Made by a program: the position numbers and the translations under genes. The notes under the pieces were generated by a model. That model was not told the origin of the DNA and did not search any database. It saw nothing but the letters and a program-made list of their open reading frames with translations. Shown piece by piece: positions 8,459 to 16,648 of a DNA stretch of 64,000 nucleotides. Positions within the stretch are counted from its first letter, which is position 1; each line of letters starts with the position of its first letter. The DNA lies in contig NZ_RKMH01000007.1 in NCBI RefSeq assembly GCF_003797185.1, forward strand, positions 1 through 64,000. Reading direction: 5' to 3'. Source of the DNA: Gordonia oryzae. Lineage in GTDB: Bacteria; Actinomycetota; Actinomycetes; Mycobacteriales; Mycobacteriaceae.

Positions 8459-8895
8459 TCATACTGTCACGCCCCACACCTGCTTGAGGTACTCGCCGAA
8501 CGTGAGATTTGCATATGGCGGCAATGCTGAACCAGCCGATCGCAGCAGATCGAAATACTCACTCGGGCTAAGAACTAGAAGGTCACCATTCCGGACTGCG
8601 CCCGCGAGGTCGCTGCGTAGAACGCAGCGAAGTAGCTATCAGGTGTGATGACAGCGAGGCCAGCGTTCGGGCCGAAGTTTGACGGCACGGCCATGAGTTG
8701 TCTCTCGATACTCGCAACGAGGTCCGGGTAGATCACGCGCTCCTGGAACGGCGTCGGCGCTCCGCCGCGTGCGGGTGGGAGGTTCTGTAGTCCTTTGATC
8801 TCGATCGGCAGGTTGAGGCCGGGGTTGTAATCGTCAAGTTTCAGGACAGGGAGCTGGGCGCCGGAAGGCGCCTGCGGCTTAACCATGTGGGGCAC
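8459..8895 (-). pseudogene. Unknown protein, frameshifted; possible toxin tail
   Basis: A frame from GTG 8895 reads MPHMVKPQAPSGAQLPVLKL and onward to SYFAAFYAATSRAQSG, then stops at 8575. The neighbouring frame continues the protein-like sequence with NGDLLVLSPSEYFDLL to LTFGEYLKQVWGVTV and stops at 8459. A shift at about 8590-8600 would join them into roughly 145 residues. It sits 52 bases upstream of the possible immunity gene on the same strand, the usual toxin-immunity order, but I see no toxin motif. No family recognised. Confidence 0.45.
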
Positions 8896-8985
8896 TTAGC
8901 TGCGAGGGCCGCCGAGCCACGTTTCAAATGCGCGGTTGAGATCGACCTTGCCGGTGGTGCCGACAATTACGTTACCTTCGCCGGG
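8896..8985 (-). pseudogene. C-terminal tail of an unknown gene, truncated
   Basis: The minus strand reads GEGNVIVGTTGKVDLNRAFE and ends TWLGGPRS at a TAA (8896-8898), immediately before the GTG of the next gene (8895). Upstream it runs into the serine integrase C-terminal fragment at about 8985, which marks the junction. It appears to be the 3' end of a gene in the same operon as 8459-8895, cut by rearrangement. Function unknown. Confidence 0.4.
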
Positions 8986-9790
8986 TCGGTGAGCAGTACG
9001 ACTACTTTTACTGCCTCGGCCGTCAAAACAGAAAGAACGGCTGCACCTTCCGTGCCATGCAGTCGTACCAGGTCGAGAAAGCGGTCATCGCCCACTGGGC
9101 CACCGTTCGACGCACCGACGAGCAGCTCGCCCGCATCCGCGCCGACATCATCGAGCACATCGACGCCATGCTCCCCAAACGCGACGCCGCACGTACCGAA
9201 GCTGTCCGCAAGCTCACCCTCGTCACCGATCAATCCCAGAAGCTCCTCGAAGCGCACTACGCCGACGCCATCAGTATCGAAGACCTCAAACGCGAACAAG
9301 ACCGCCTCGCCATCGAGCGCGCAGCCGCCGAGCGCGTCCTCGCACAATCCACCATGGGTCGCGACAGCCTCATCACTATCCTCGACCGCTGCCTGCTCAT
9401 CCTGCGGGATGCACAGGAGCAATACCGGCAAGCCACCGACGCAGGTAGGCGAGAACTCAACGAAGCCTTCTTCGAACGGCTCTACGTCCACGACGATGAC
9501 ATCATCGCCAGCGACTACCAACCCGAGTTCGCCAAACTCAACGACCCAGACCTTGCTCATGCCCTGAGGCCCGAACGGAAACACCCCTTGGATGACCTAA
9601 TGAGAACCAGTGTCCTCAGCACCGCCCAGAGGTCAGTCAAATCCGTCACAGAGGTCACAGAAACACCCGAATCGGACACAAACCGTCCAAAAGATCTGCC
9701 GACCCATGCCCGCCGAAACGACCGTTCGACCGGGCGGCCTGCCATCTGGGCCATCGAACGCCCCAGAGGTCGCCTACCGTGGGAAAAAGA
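8985..9790 (+). pseudogene. Serine recombinase (integrase), C-terminal fragment
   Basis: The frame begins abruptly with GEQYDYFYCLGRQNRKNGC, the second half of the zinc-ribbon of large serine integrases. It continues into the long coiled coil (QVEKAVIAHW, then KREQDRLAIERAAAERVL, then FFERLYVHDDDI). No start codon precedes the zinc-ribbon. The catalytic and recombinase domains are missing here; the catalytic part is at 6880-7467. The open frame continues to 9878 by reading through the tRNA terminator and the tRNA in antisense, which creates the spurious tail GTGFEPATSGL. Confidence 0.75.
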
Positions 9791-9791
9791 A

Positions 9792-9821
9792 AGAACCACG
9801 GCCCCTCAGGACCGTGGTTCT
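9792..9821 (-). terminator. Intrinsic terminator of the initiator tRNA gene
   Basis: agaaccacgg at 9792-9801 pairs with ccgtggttct at 9812-9821. On the minus strand the hairpin is followed by ctttctttttccc, a U-rich tract. It lies 13 nt beyond the tRNA 3' end. Confidence 0.85.
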
Positions 9822-9834
9822 AACAATCTAACTT

Positions 9835-9911
9835 TGGTAGCGGGGACAGGATTTGAACCTGCGACCTCTGGGTTATGAGCCCAGCGAGCTACCGAGCTGC
9901 TCCACCCCGCG
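9835..9911 (-). tRNA. Initiator tRNA-fMet (CAT anticodon)
   Basis: The minus strand gives a 77-nt cloverleaf starting CGCGGGGTGGAGCAG and ending CCCCGCTACCA, with the CCA encoded. The anticodon loop is CTCATAA. Position 1 (C) does not pair with position 72 (T), and the anticodon stem has three consecutive G-C pairs (GGG/CCC); both are hallmarks of initiator tRNA. The mobile region 5.2-9.8 kb ends beside this gene. Confidence 0.96.
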
Positions 9912-10021
9912 TTGGTGAACACCACGTTACAGGGTGGCTCGGCGCGGATGCAAATCGCCTCCATCCCGATACCTGCAGGTCGGAAATACGTGTGACCACA
10001 ACCACATTCACGCTCTCCACG

Positions 10022-13009
10022 TCAGTTACCGCCACCGAGGGACTCGTATTGCGCAACTGCCTTGTTGAGCTGATCGAGCGCCTGACCGTACGCGGTGAAG
10101 TCGCCGCTGGACTGTGCTTGACGCAGCTTGTCGATCGCAGAGCTGATGGCCCGCGCAGCGGCATCACGCTTGGCGTCGTCAGTCGATGGCGCCCCGCCCG
10201 GCTGCGCGGAGCCCTGCTGGGCCGGCTCGGTCACCGCTGGCGTATCGGCGTCCGGCTGCCCCTGGGGCACCGGAACATCGGCGCTACCGGGATTGATACC
10301 CACCTGCTGTAGCGCCTGCGCTGTCGTCGGGGCGTAGCCGACGCGCCCCTCGTACCGGGTGATCACCCGGAAAAGGCGCGGATAGGTGGCGTCAGCCCCC
10401 TTTGCCTCGGCATACATCGGCACCACATACAGCAGTCCATTCTTACCGACCGGTAGGGTCAGAAGATTGCCGAAGGTGACATTGGCGTTGTTCTCCAAAC
10501 TCTTTCGCGAGTCGGCAACCCGCGAGTCGGTCTGCATCGGATTGAACGCCTGCTCCGGGCCATCGCGCTGAATATTGGGCGGAAGCTCATTGACAGTGAT
10601 GCGGCCGTAAGTGGATGGGTCGCTCGACACCGTCATGTAGGCCGCCAGGATCGGTCGGTTCAGACGAGTCAACACTGACGTGAGCTGGAACGACGGCTGC
10701 CCGGTCTGAGGGCTCGCTGCGACGAAGTAATAGGGCGGCTGATCGAGCTTGTTTGTCTGCACGCTAGTGCTGGTGGGATCCGCCGGCACCGACCAGAAGT
10801 CGTTCGCCTGGAAGAAGGTCTCCGGCGAGCTCACATGGTATCGGGTCAGCAGGTTGCGCTGGATCTTGAACAGATCCTCCGGGTAACGCAGATGCGCCAC
10901 CAGCGAGGGGTTCTTCATTAGTTCTGACTTCGGCGTCACCGTACCTGGGAACACCTTCATCCAGGTCTTGAGCACCGGATCCTTGTCGTCGAACTGATAC
11001 AGCGTGACCTTGCCGGTATAGGCGTCGACGGTGGCCTTGACCGAGTTTCGGACATAAGAAACGCTTTGATCTGCCTGGACACGCCCGGTCTCACCCGGAT
11101 TGGCGCTCTGTGCGTCGTCCGTGGCGTCCTGCAACGAGGTCTTCTGTGAATAGGGGAAGTTGTCCAGAGTCGTGTAGCCGTCAACAATCCACTTGATCGA
11201 TCCATCGGCCATCACCGCGGGGTAGGTCTTGGTGTCCACCGTGAGCCAGGGCGCGACCTGCTTGACCCGATCGCGTGGATCTCGGTTGTACAGTATCCGC
11301 GACTGATCGTTGATCTCCTTGGACAACAAGAAGTTCCGCTCGGTGTACTTGACAGCGTAGAGACCGCGGACAAACCAATTGCTCAGCTGAACACCAGAAT
11401 CAGCTCGATAGGTATAGCGGCTGTCGGCGGTGTCGTACTCCCGTGGTTGACCCGCCCCGCCGCCGACAATCGCATAGTCGGGATTGATTTTCGCAATCAA
11501 CTCACCGAAGTAGACTCGCGGCTGAGACACCTTGATTGGCGCATTCGCCTTGTACTCGGGCGATTGGTAGTTGCTCAGGTCGCTGACGTAGAACAGCGGC
11601 TGTCCGCCGCCCTCGAAGTTCTCGTTATCCGCTGACGCCGCCTGAGCGACTGTGTTGGCAGGCGCCGCGACGAATCCGTTTCCGTGGGTATACACCAGGT
11701 GCTTGTTGAGCCAGTTCTGCTGATTCTCTCTGTACCCACGCGGATCGAGCTCGCGCAAAGCAACCACAAAGTCACGTGGCTGTCCGTCGACTGTGTAGCG
11801 GTCCACAGCGAGTTGCTGTGGGAATCCGTAGAAATTCTGACGCTGCTGGATCTGGATAAATGCCGGCGCGACGATGTTGGGGTCGAGGACACGAATATTC
11901 GACAGCGTCGCCGAATCATTGTTGACCGCGTTCTGGTCGACCGGATCGGCGGTCCAGTCCGGGTTCGTGGTGACCTTGTCAGGCCCTATCCCGTACGCCT
12001 GCCTGGTCGCCGCGATGTTGCGACTGATGTACTCGGCTTCCTTTTGCGCCGCATTCGGCTTGACCGAGAATTGCTCCATCATCAGCGGCCATCCGACACC
12101 CATGACCAACGCCGCGAGCAACATCAGCACCGTGGCAATAGCGGGGATACGCAAATCCTTGAGAACGACACCGGCGAAGAACGCCAGAGCGCAGATAACC
12201 GCGATCGCCATGAGGATCAGCTTCGACGGGAGCACCGCGTTGATGTCGGTGTAACTCGCACCGGAGAAAATGTCCTGCTTACGATCGCTGGAGAGCAGAC
12301 TGTACCGATCGAACCAGTACGCAGTTGCCTTGAGCAACAAGAAAATCCCGGCCAGGGCAGCGAGCTGAATTCTGGCTGACCCGGTCAACGATCCGCTGCC
12401 GCCGCCAAGACGGATGCCGCCGAAGACGTAGTGGGTGATCAGGCTCGCCACGAAGGCGATGACGACGATGACGAACAGGAAGTTCAGGACGAAGGTGATG
12501 AACGGGAGTTTGAAGGCGTAGAAGCTGATGTCGATGCCGAACTGGGGATCGGTCTCCCCGAAATCGGTGCTATGCAAGAACGTCTGGACCGTCGACCACG
12601 CCCCCTGTGCGACCAGCCCGGAGAGCACACCCATGAGGACTGGGGGGATGATGGCGAACCAGCGAATCCGCCCCATCACCGCCGCACGATAGCGCGCGAT
12701 CGGATCGCCGGGTCCCGACGTGGGCACGAACACCGGACGCGACCGATAGGCGAACGCGATCGCGGCGAAGACGATGCCGCCGACGATCGCAGCAGTGATC
12801 ACGAACACCAGGATTCGAGTCCACAGAATAGTCGAGAAGACCTCCGAGTAGCCCAGATCGGAGAACCACAACCAGTCGGTAACGAGGCCGACGACGCGCG
12901 GCCCGACCAGCAGGATGACCAGTAACACCACCGCGATGCCGATGATGATCTTGCTCCTGCGTGACAGTGTCGGCAAACCTGCCGGCCCGCGAACGCCCAC
13001 CTGACCCAC
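10022..13009 (-). CDS. UPF0182 family large membrane protein
   Basis: A 995-residue protein with seven or so strongly hydrophobic segments in the first third (for example IIIGIAVVLLVILLVGPRVV and LILMAIAVICALAFFAGVVL), then a large, presumably extracytoplasmic domain and a C-terminal Pro/Gln/Ala-rich tail (VPVPQGQPDADTPAV). This is the architecture of UPF0182 (Rv3193c-like), whose role is unknown. A charged helix ends the protein. It starts with GTG at 13009; a second in-frame GTG is at 13000 and neither has an ideal ribosome site. It is divergent from the PPA1309 gene, as in mycobacteria. Confidence 0.9.
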   Translation of the reverse strand: MGQVGVRGPAGLPTLSRRSKIIIGIAVVLLVILLVGPRVVGLVTDWLWFSDLGYSEVFSTILWTRILVFVITAAIVGGIVFAAIAFAYRSRPVFVPTSGPGDPIARYRAAVMGRIRWFAIIPPVLMGVLSGLVAQGAWSTVQTFLHSTDFGETDPQFGIDISFYAFKLPFITFVLNFLFVIVVIAFVASLITHYVFGGIRLGGGSGSLTGSARIQLAALAGIFLLLKATAYWFDRYSLLSSDRKQDIFSGASYTDINAVLPSKLILMAIAVICALAFFAGVVLKDLRIPAIATVLMLLAALVMGVGWPLMMEQFSVKPNAAQKEAEYISRNIAATRQAYGIGPDKVTTNPDWTADPVDQNAVNNDSATLSNIRVLDPNIVAPAFIQIQQRQNFYGFPQQLAVDRYTVDGQPRDFVVALRELDPRGYRENQQNWLNKHLVYTHGNGFVAAPANTVAQAASADNENFEGGGQPLFYVSDLSNYQSPEYKANAPIKVSQPRVYFGELIAKINPDYAIVGGGAGQPREYDTADSRYTYRADSGVQLSNWFVRGLYAVKYTERNFLLSKEINDQSRILYNRDPRDRVKQVAPWLTVDTKTYPAVMADGSIKWIVDGYTTLDNFPYSQKTSLQDATDDAQSANPGETGRVQADQSVSYVRNSVKATVDAYTGKVTLYQFDDKDPVLKTWMKVFPGTVTPKSELMKNPSLVAHLRYPEDLFKIQRNLLTRYHVSSPETFFQANDFWSVPADPTSTSVQTNKLDQPPYYFVAASPQTGQPSFQLTSVLTRLNRPILAAYMTVSSDPSTYGRITVNELPPNIQRDGPEQAFNPMQTDSRVADSRKSLENNANVTFGNLLTLPVGKNGLLYVVPMYAEAKGADATYPRLFRVITRYEGRVGYAPTTAQALQQVGINPGSADVPVPQGQPDADTPAVTEPAQQGSAQPGGAPSTDDAKRDAAARAISSAIDKLRQAQSSGDFTAYGQALDQLNKAVAQYESLGGGN

Positions 13010-13179
13010 TCTCCAAATTTCTCAATCCGGACATGCGCCCGGCGACCGTCTGTGCCGTCCCTCCGGCGTGGCCACCCACTGTACTGGGCGGTGCGGGGTT
13101 CGGGCAGCGGGGCGATCCAGTGCCGCAGTGTGGCTACTCCGGCGGTGCGGGCGCCGCGGCCGAAGACCGTCCGGGCATG

Positions 13180-13776
13180 ATGGACACGATGTCCGACACG
13201 ACTCGCCACTCCCCCGACGACCTCGGCCGTTCGCTACGCGACGCGCTCGACTTCCTCGTGCCGAACGGACCCGATCACCTGCCTGCGGTCTTCGCGCTGG
13301 TCCCGACCCCGATGCTGGCCCGGATGCACCCCGAACTCGTCGACCCCGACGACGACTCGAGGTTGAGTCTGCTCGCCGAGGAGCCGCTTGCCCGACACCC
13401 TGGCGACGACGGCGGAACCGACGTGGTCGAACCGTACGCAGCGCTCGAGGAGTTCCTCGCGACCGCGTCGTGGCCGGAAGCGGTGGTGGGGGCGGCGATC
13501 GTCCTCGAGATCGTCGTGCTGCCGCCGGAGGCCGGTCTCGATCTGCCCGAGGCCGTCACCGGCGCCGCGCCCGATGCACCCCGGTTGCGCTCGGCAGCAC
13601 GTGATCACCCCGACGCGCGAGCGGCTCGACTGGCCGTCGGCGCGTTGCGCGACGGCGCGCGCCTGGCCCTGCTCGAGCTGGTACCCGATGATCCCGACGA
13701 GGCGCGCGAGTTGCGGACCCATCCGGATATGGCGGCAGATCTCCAGCAGGCGCTGGCCACGGCGCTCGACAGCTGA
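13180..13776 (+). CDS. PPA1309 family protein
   Basis: An acidic soluble protein of about 198 residues rich in Ala, Asp and Leu, with FLVPNGPDHLPAVFALVPT, EEFLATASWPEAVVGAAIVLE and a C-terminal GARLALLELVPDDPDEARELR region. These features and the position between UPF0182 and the PDZ protease match the actinobacterial PPA1309 family of unknown function. ATGs at 13177, 13180 and 13189 are all possible and none has a clear Shine-Dalgarno. Confidence 0.75.
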   Translation: MDTMSDTTRHSPDDLGRSLRDALDFLVPNGPDHLPAVFALVPTPMLARMHPELVDPDDDSRLSLLAEEPLARHPGDDGGTDVVEPYAALEEFLATASWPEAVVGAAIVLEIVVLPPEAGLDLPEAVTGAAPDAPRLRSAARDHPDARAARLAVGALRDGARLALLELVPDDPDEARELRTHPDMAADLQQALATALDS

Positions 13777-13811
13777 CGCCCCCGGGGCCACTCCCGACAA
13801 CTGGGGAAAGC

Positions 13812-13835
13812 TGGCCGCCAGGGGCCTCGCGGCCA
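13812..13835. terminator. Hairpin between convergent PPA1309 and PDZ protease genes
   Basis: tggccgc at 13812-13818 pairs with gcggcca at 13829-13835. A second short hairpin, gctgatc/gatcagc, spans 13839-13856 over the protease stop codon. No U-tract is present, so this is a weak call. Confidence 0.35.
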
Positions 13836-13850
13836 CCGCTGATCACCGGA

Positions 13851-14900
13851 TCAGCAGTGCGGCACCGGCTTACCCGCGGCGAGGGCATCGAGCGAGTCGA
13901 CAGCGGAATCCACCGACTCGACCTTGACCAATTGCAGTCCGTCGGGGGCGTCACCGGCGGCCTCGGCGCAGTTCTGGTCGGGAACGAGGAAGACCGTCGC
14001 CCCGGCATCGCGTGCAGCGCGGGTCTTGTGCGTGATGCCACCGATCGGCCCGACCTTGCCGTCGTCGGCGATGGTGCCGGTGCCGGCGATGAACTTGCCG
14101 TGGGTGAGTTGTTTGGTGCCGAGACGATCGATCACCGCGAGGGTCAGCATCAACCCGGCCGACGGTCCACCGATATCGCCGACGTTGAAGGTGATCTTGA
14201 GGTTGGGATCGGCGTTACGCACCTCCGGGGTGACGCCGATGTAGGCCACGTCCTGCTCTCCGGGACGCGCGGCGGCCTTGACGGTGACCGCCTGGGCGGC
14301 ACCGCCGCGTCGGATCTCGACGGCGATCTCATCGCCCGGCTTGTGTGCCCGCACCGCCTTCTGCAGGTCTTCGGTGGTCATGACCGCGGTGCCGCCGACC
14401 TTGAGGATCACGTCGCCGGACCGAAGCACCGACGAGGCCGGACCGTCCGGGGTGACGAGTGCGGCCACGAGCTCGGTGGGCCGATCGAGGTATCGCAACG
14501 CAGCCGCTTGGGCGGTGCTCTCCGAGTTGCTCATGTCCTCGGCGTTCTGCTGGTTGGTCTGCTCGGTGGTCTGGTCCGGTGGGAACACGGTCTCGCGCGG
14601 CTGTACCGAATACGTTCCCGACAGCCACATCCCGATCGTCTGGAACAGCGACAGTCCGTCGGTCACCGACACCGTCGTCAGGTTCAGGTTGCCGTCGGTG
14701 CGCTGCGTCGGCGCTCCGCTGATGTCGACGACGGGCACCTCACGATTGTCGAGTTGGATGGTGCCCAGGGTGTTGACCGTGGGCCCAGGCCCGAGCGCGA
14801 CGAACGGCACCTGAACGGTCGTCCCGACGACGACGAGTGCCAGCAGGATCAGCACGGTCACGGCCACGGTGACGATGCGCCGGGAGGTAGGCCCCTTCAT
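13851..14900 (-). CDS. PDZ and Lon-like (S16) serine protease, YlbL type
   Basis: Membrane-anchored protease of 349 residues. One N-terminal membrane segment (about residues 9-27) anchors it, a PDZ domain covers about 130-200 (VLRSGDVILKVGGTAV), and an S16 Lon-type domain follows with the serine in GGPSAGLMLTLAV (S247) and the lysine in GGITHKTRAA (about K292). It likely cleaves membrane or secreted substrates; targets are unknown. The ATG at 14900 is chosen because TAGGGT ends 7 nt upstream, a leaderless arrangement; the longer frame to 14966 is not conserved in type. Divergent from the DUF2342 gene. Confidence 0.88.
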   Translation of the reverse strand: MKGPTSRRIVTVAVTVLILLALVVVGTTVQVPFVALGPGPTVNTLGTIQLDNREVPVVDISGAPTQRTDGNLNLTTVSVTDGLSLFQTIGMWLSGTYSVQPRETVFPPDQTTEQTNQQNAEDMSNSESTAQAAALRYLDRPTELVAALVTPDGPASSVLRSGDVILKVGGTAVMTTEDLQKAVRAHKPGDEIAVEIRRGGAAQAVTVKAAARPGEQDVAYIGVTPEVRNADPNLKITFNVGDIGGPSAGLMLTLAVIDRLGTKQLTHGKFIAGTGTIADDGKVGPIGGITHKTRAARDAGATVFLVPDQNCAEAAGDAPDGLQLVKVESVDSAVDSLDALAAGKPVPHC

Positions 14901-14907
14901 TCCGACC

Positions 14908-14913
14908 ACCCTA
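14908..14913 (-). promoter_or_regulatory. -10 element TAGGGT, leaderless promoter of the PDZ protease
   Basis: TAGGGT on the minus strand, then 7 nt, then the ATG at 14900. There is no Shine-Dalgarno in the gap. Confidence 0.5.
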
Positions 14914-15076
14914 GGACATGGGTCCGATCCCCCGGCACCGCGCAGACCGATCCCGCGGACGGTCAACGCGCGGTCGAGGGCCGGGCGCTGCCGCCGACTC
15001 CCGCCACGCGCAGTCGACCTGCGCGAACTACGCTCAAGGCGAAATCACCGAGGGGGTCGCGACGACGCGCTGGCGG

Positions 15077-15082
15077 TACCGT
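15077..15082 (+). promoter_or_regulatory. -10 element TACCGT, leaderless promoter of the DUF2342 gene
   Basis: TACCGT is followed by ggaggc and the ATG at 15089. The ggagg is only 1 nt from the ATG, too close to act as a ribosome site, so a leaderless transcript is likelier. Confidence 0.5.
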
Positions 15083-15088
15083 GGAGGC

Positions 15089-16570
15089 ATGAGTGATTTG
15101 CCCTTCGGTTTCTCGTCCTCCGGTGACGACAGCGGCAAGGACGACCGCCGCAAGGACGACGGTCCGACCGGCAACGACAGCCCCGGTGGCGCCCAGAACC
15201 CGTTCGGCGCCCAGAACCCGTTCGGGTTCGCCCTCGGCGGCGAGGGCCTCGACCCGTCAGCACTCGGCCAGATGTTCAGCCAGCTCGGCAGCATGCTGAG
15301 CGGGATGGGGTCGTCGATGACCGGTCCGTCGGCCGGCGGCCCGGTCAACTACCAGCTCGCCGTCAACCTCGCGCGTCAGCAGATCGGCAACTTCACCCCC
15401 GTCCTCGACAAGGAGACCTCGGCGGTCGCCGATGCGGTTCGCCTGGCCGAGGTGTGGCTCGATGACGTCACCACGCTGCCGGCCGGCATCAGCAGGCCGG
15501 TCGCATGGACGCCGGTGCAGTGGCTCGACGAGACGATGCCCACGTGGAAAGGCCTGTGCAATCCCGTTGCCGCGCAACTGGCCAAGACGTGGGAGCAAAA
15601 CCTGCCCGCCGAGGCCGCGCAGTTCGCCGGACCGATGATGGGCATGATGACCCAGATGAGCGGAATGGCCTTCGGTACGCAGCTCGGGCAGGGCCTGGGG
15701 CAGTTGGCCAAGGAGGTGTTGACCTCCACCGACATCGGGTTACCCCTGGCGCCCGAAGGGGTTGGCGTGCTGTTGCCCGAGGCGATCGCAACCTTCGCCG
15801 ACGGCCTCGACCTCCCGGCCCAGGAGATCATCGTGTTCCTGGCCGCGCGCGAGGCCGCGCACATGCGCCTGTTCACCCATGTGCCGTGGCTACGCCAGCG
15901 CCTGCTGGCGACCGTGGAGGAGTACGCGCGAGGAATCAGCATCGACTTCTCCGGCATCACTGACGCGACCGCGGGGATCGATCCCACCGAGCTGTTCTCC
16001 GATCCGTCCAAGCTGGAGGGACTGATCAGCTCCTCGACGTCGTTCGAACCGACCACCACCCCCGAACAGAAGGCCGCACTCGAACGCCTCGAGACACTGC
16101 TCGCCCTCATCGAGGGTTGGGTGGAAAGCGTTGTCACCCAAGCACTCTCCGATCGCATCCCTTCTACCGCCGCGCTGACCGAGACGATGCGCCGCAGGCG
16201 GGCCAGCGGTGGTCCGGCCGAGGAGACCTTCGCCACCCTCGTCGGCCTCGAACTGCGCCCCCGCAAGTTGCGCGAGGCCGCCGCGTTGTGGCGATCGCTT
16301 CTCGAGTCGTCTGACGTCGCCACCCGCGACAAGGTGTGGGAACACCCCGACCTGTTGCCCGATGGCACCGATCTCGATACTCCGGCGGCCTTCATCGACC
16401 GGGTGATCGGCGGCGACACCTCCGACATCGACTCGGCGATCGCCGAACTCGAGAAGTCCCTCGCCGCCGAGGCCGGACATGCAGAAGGCGCCAACGCAGA
16501 CCCCGGGAACGACGGAGCCAACGACATCAAGCCTGACGACAAGACCGAAGGCGGCGACGACAAGTCCTGA
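15089..16570 (+). CDS. Zinc-dependent metalloprotease-like protein (DUF2342)
   Basis: A 493-residue protein. A disordered Asp/Gly/Asn-rich N-terminus contains a duplicated AQNPFG. The conserved core has GMMTQMSGMAFGTQLGQ and LPLAPEGVGVLLPEA, then the putative metal-binding FLAAREAAHMRLF (about residues 250-262). The C-terminus is acidic and Asp/Gly rich. This is the actinobacterial DUF2342 (Rv3195-like) family, annotated as hydrolase or protease; activity is inferred from the E-x-x-H pattern. It shares a divergent promoter region with the PDZ protease, and the pair is conserved together. Confidence 0.85.
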   Translation: MSDLPFGFSSSGDDSGKDDRRKDDGPTGNDSPGGAQNPFGAQNPFGFALGGEGLDPSALGQMFSQLGSMLSGMGSSMTGPSAGGPVNYQLAVNLARQQIGNFTPVLDKETSAVADAVRLAEVWLDDVTTLPAGISRPVAWTPVQWLDETMPTWKGLCNPVAAQLAKTWEQNLPAEAAQFAGPMMGMMTQMSGMAFGTQLGQGLGQLAKEVLTSTDIGLPLAPEGVGVLLPEAIATFADGLDLPAQEIIVFLAAREAAHMRLFTHVPWLRQRLLATVEEYARGISIDFSGITDATAGIDPTELFSDPSKLEGLISSSTSFEPTTTPEQKAALERLETLLALIEGWVESVVTQALSDRIPSTAALTETMRRRRASGGPAEETFATLVGLELRPRKLREAAALWRSLLESSDVATRDKVWEHPDLLPDGTDLDTPAAFIDRVIGGDTSDIDSAIAELEKSLAAEAGHAEGANADPGNDGANDIKPDDKTEGGDDKS

Positions 16571-16648
16571 CCTCGCACCGATCCTGACAATCGGTCCGGG
16601 TCCCGCCGCCTGTGGATAACACCGTGGGTCTGCGGTGTCGTCGGTGGC

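Noticed and set aside
9791..9878. Extension of the integrase frame ending in GTGFEPATSGL
   Set aside because: This tail is the antisense reading of the tRNA-fMet 3' half and its terminator, a common artefact, not protein.
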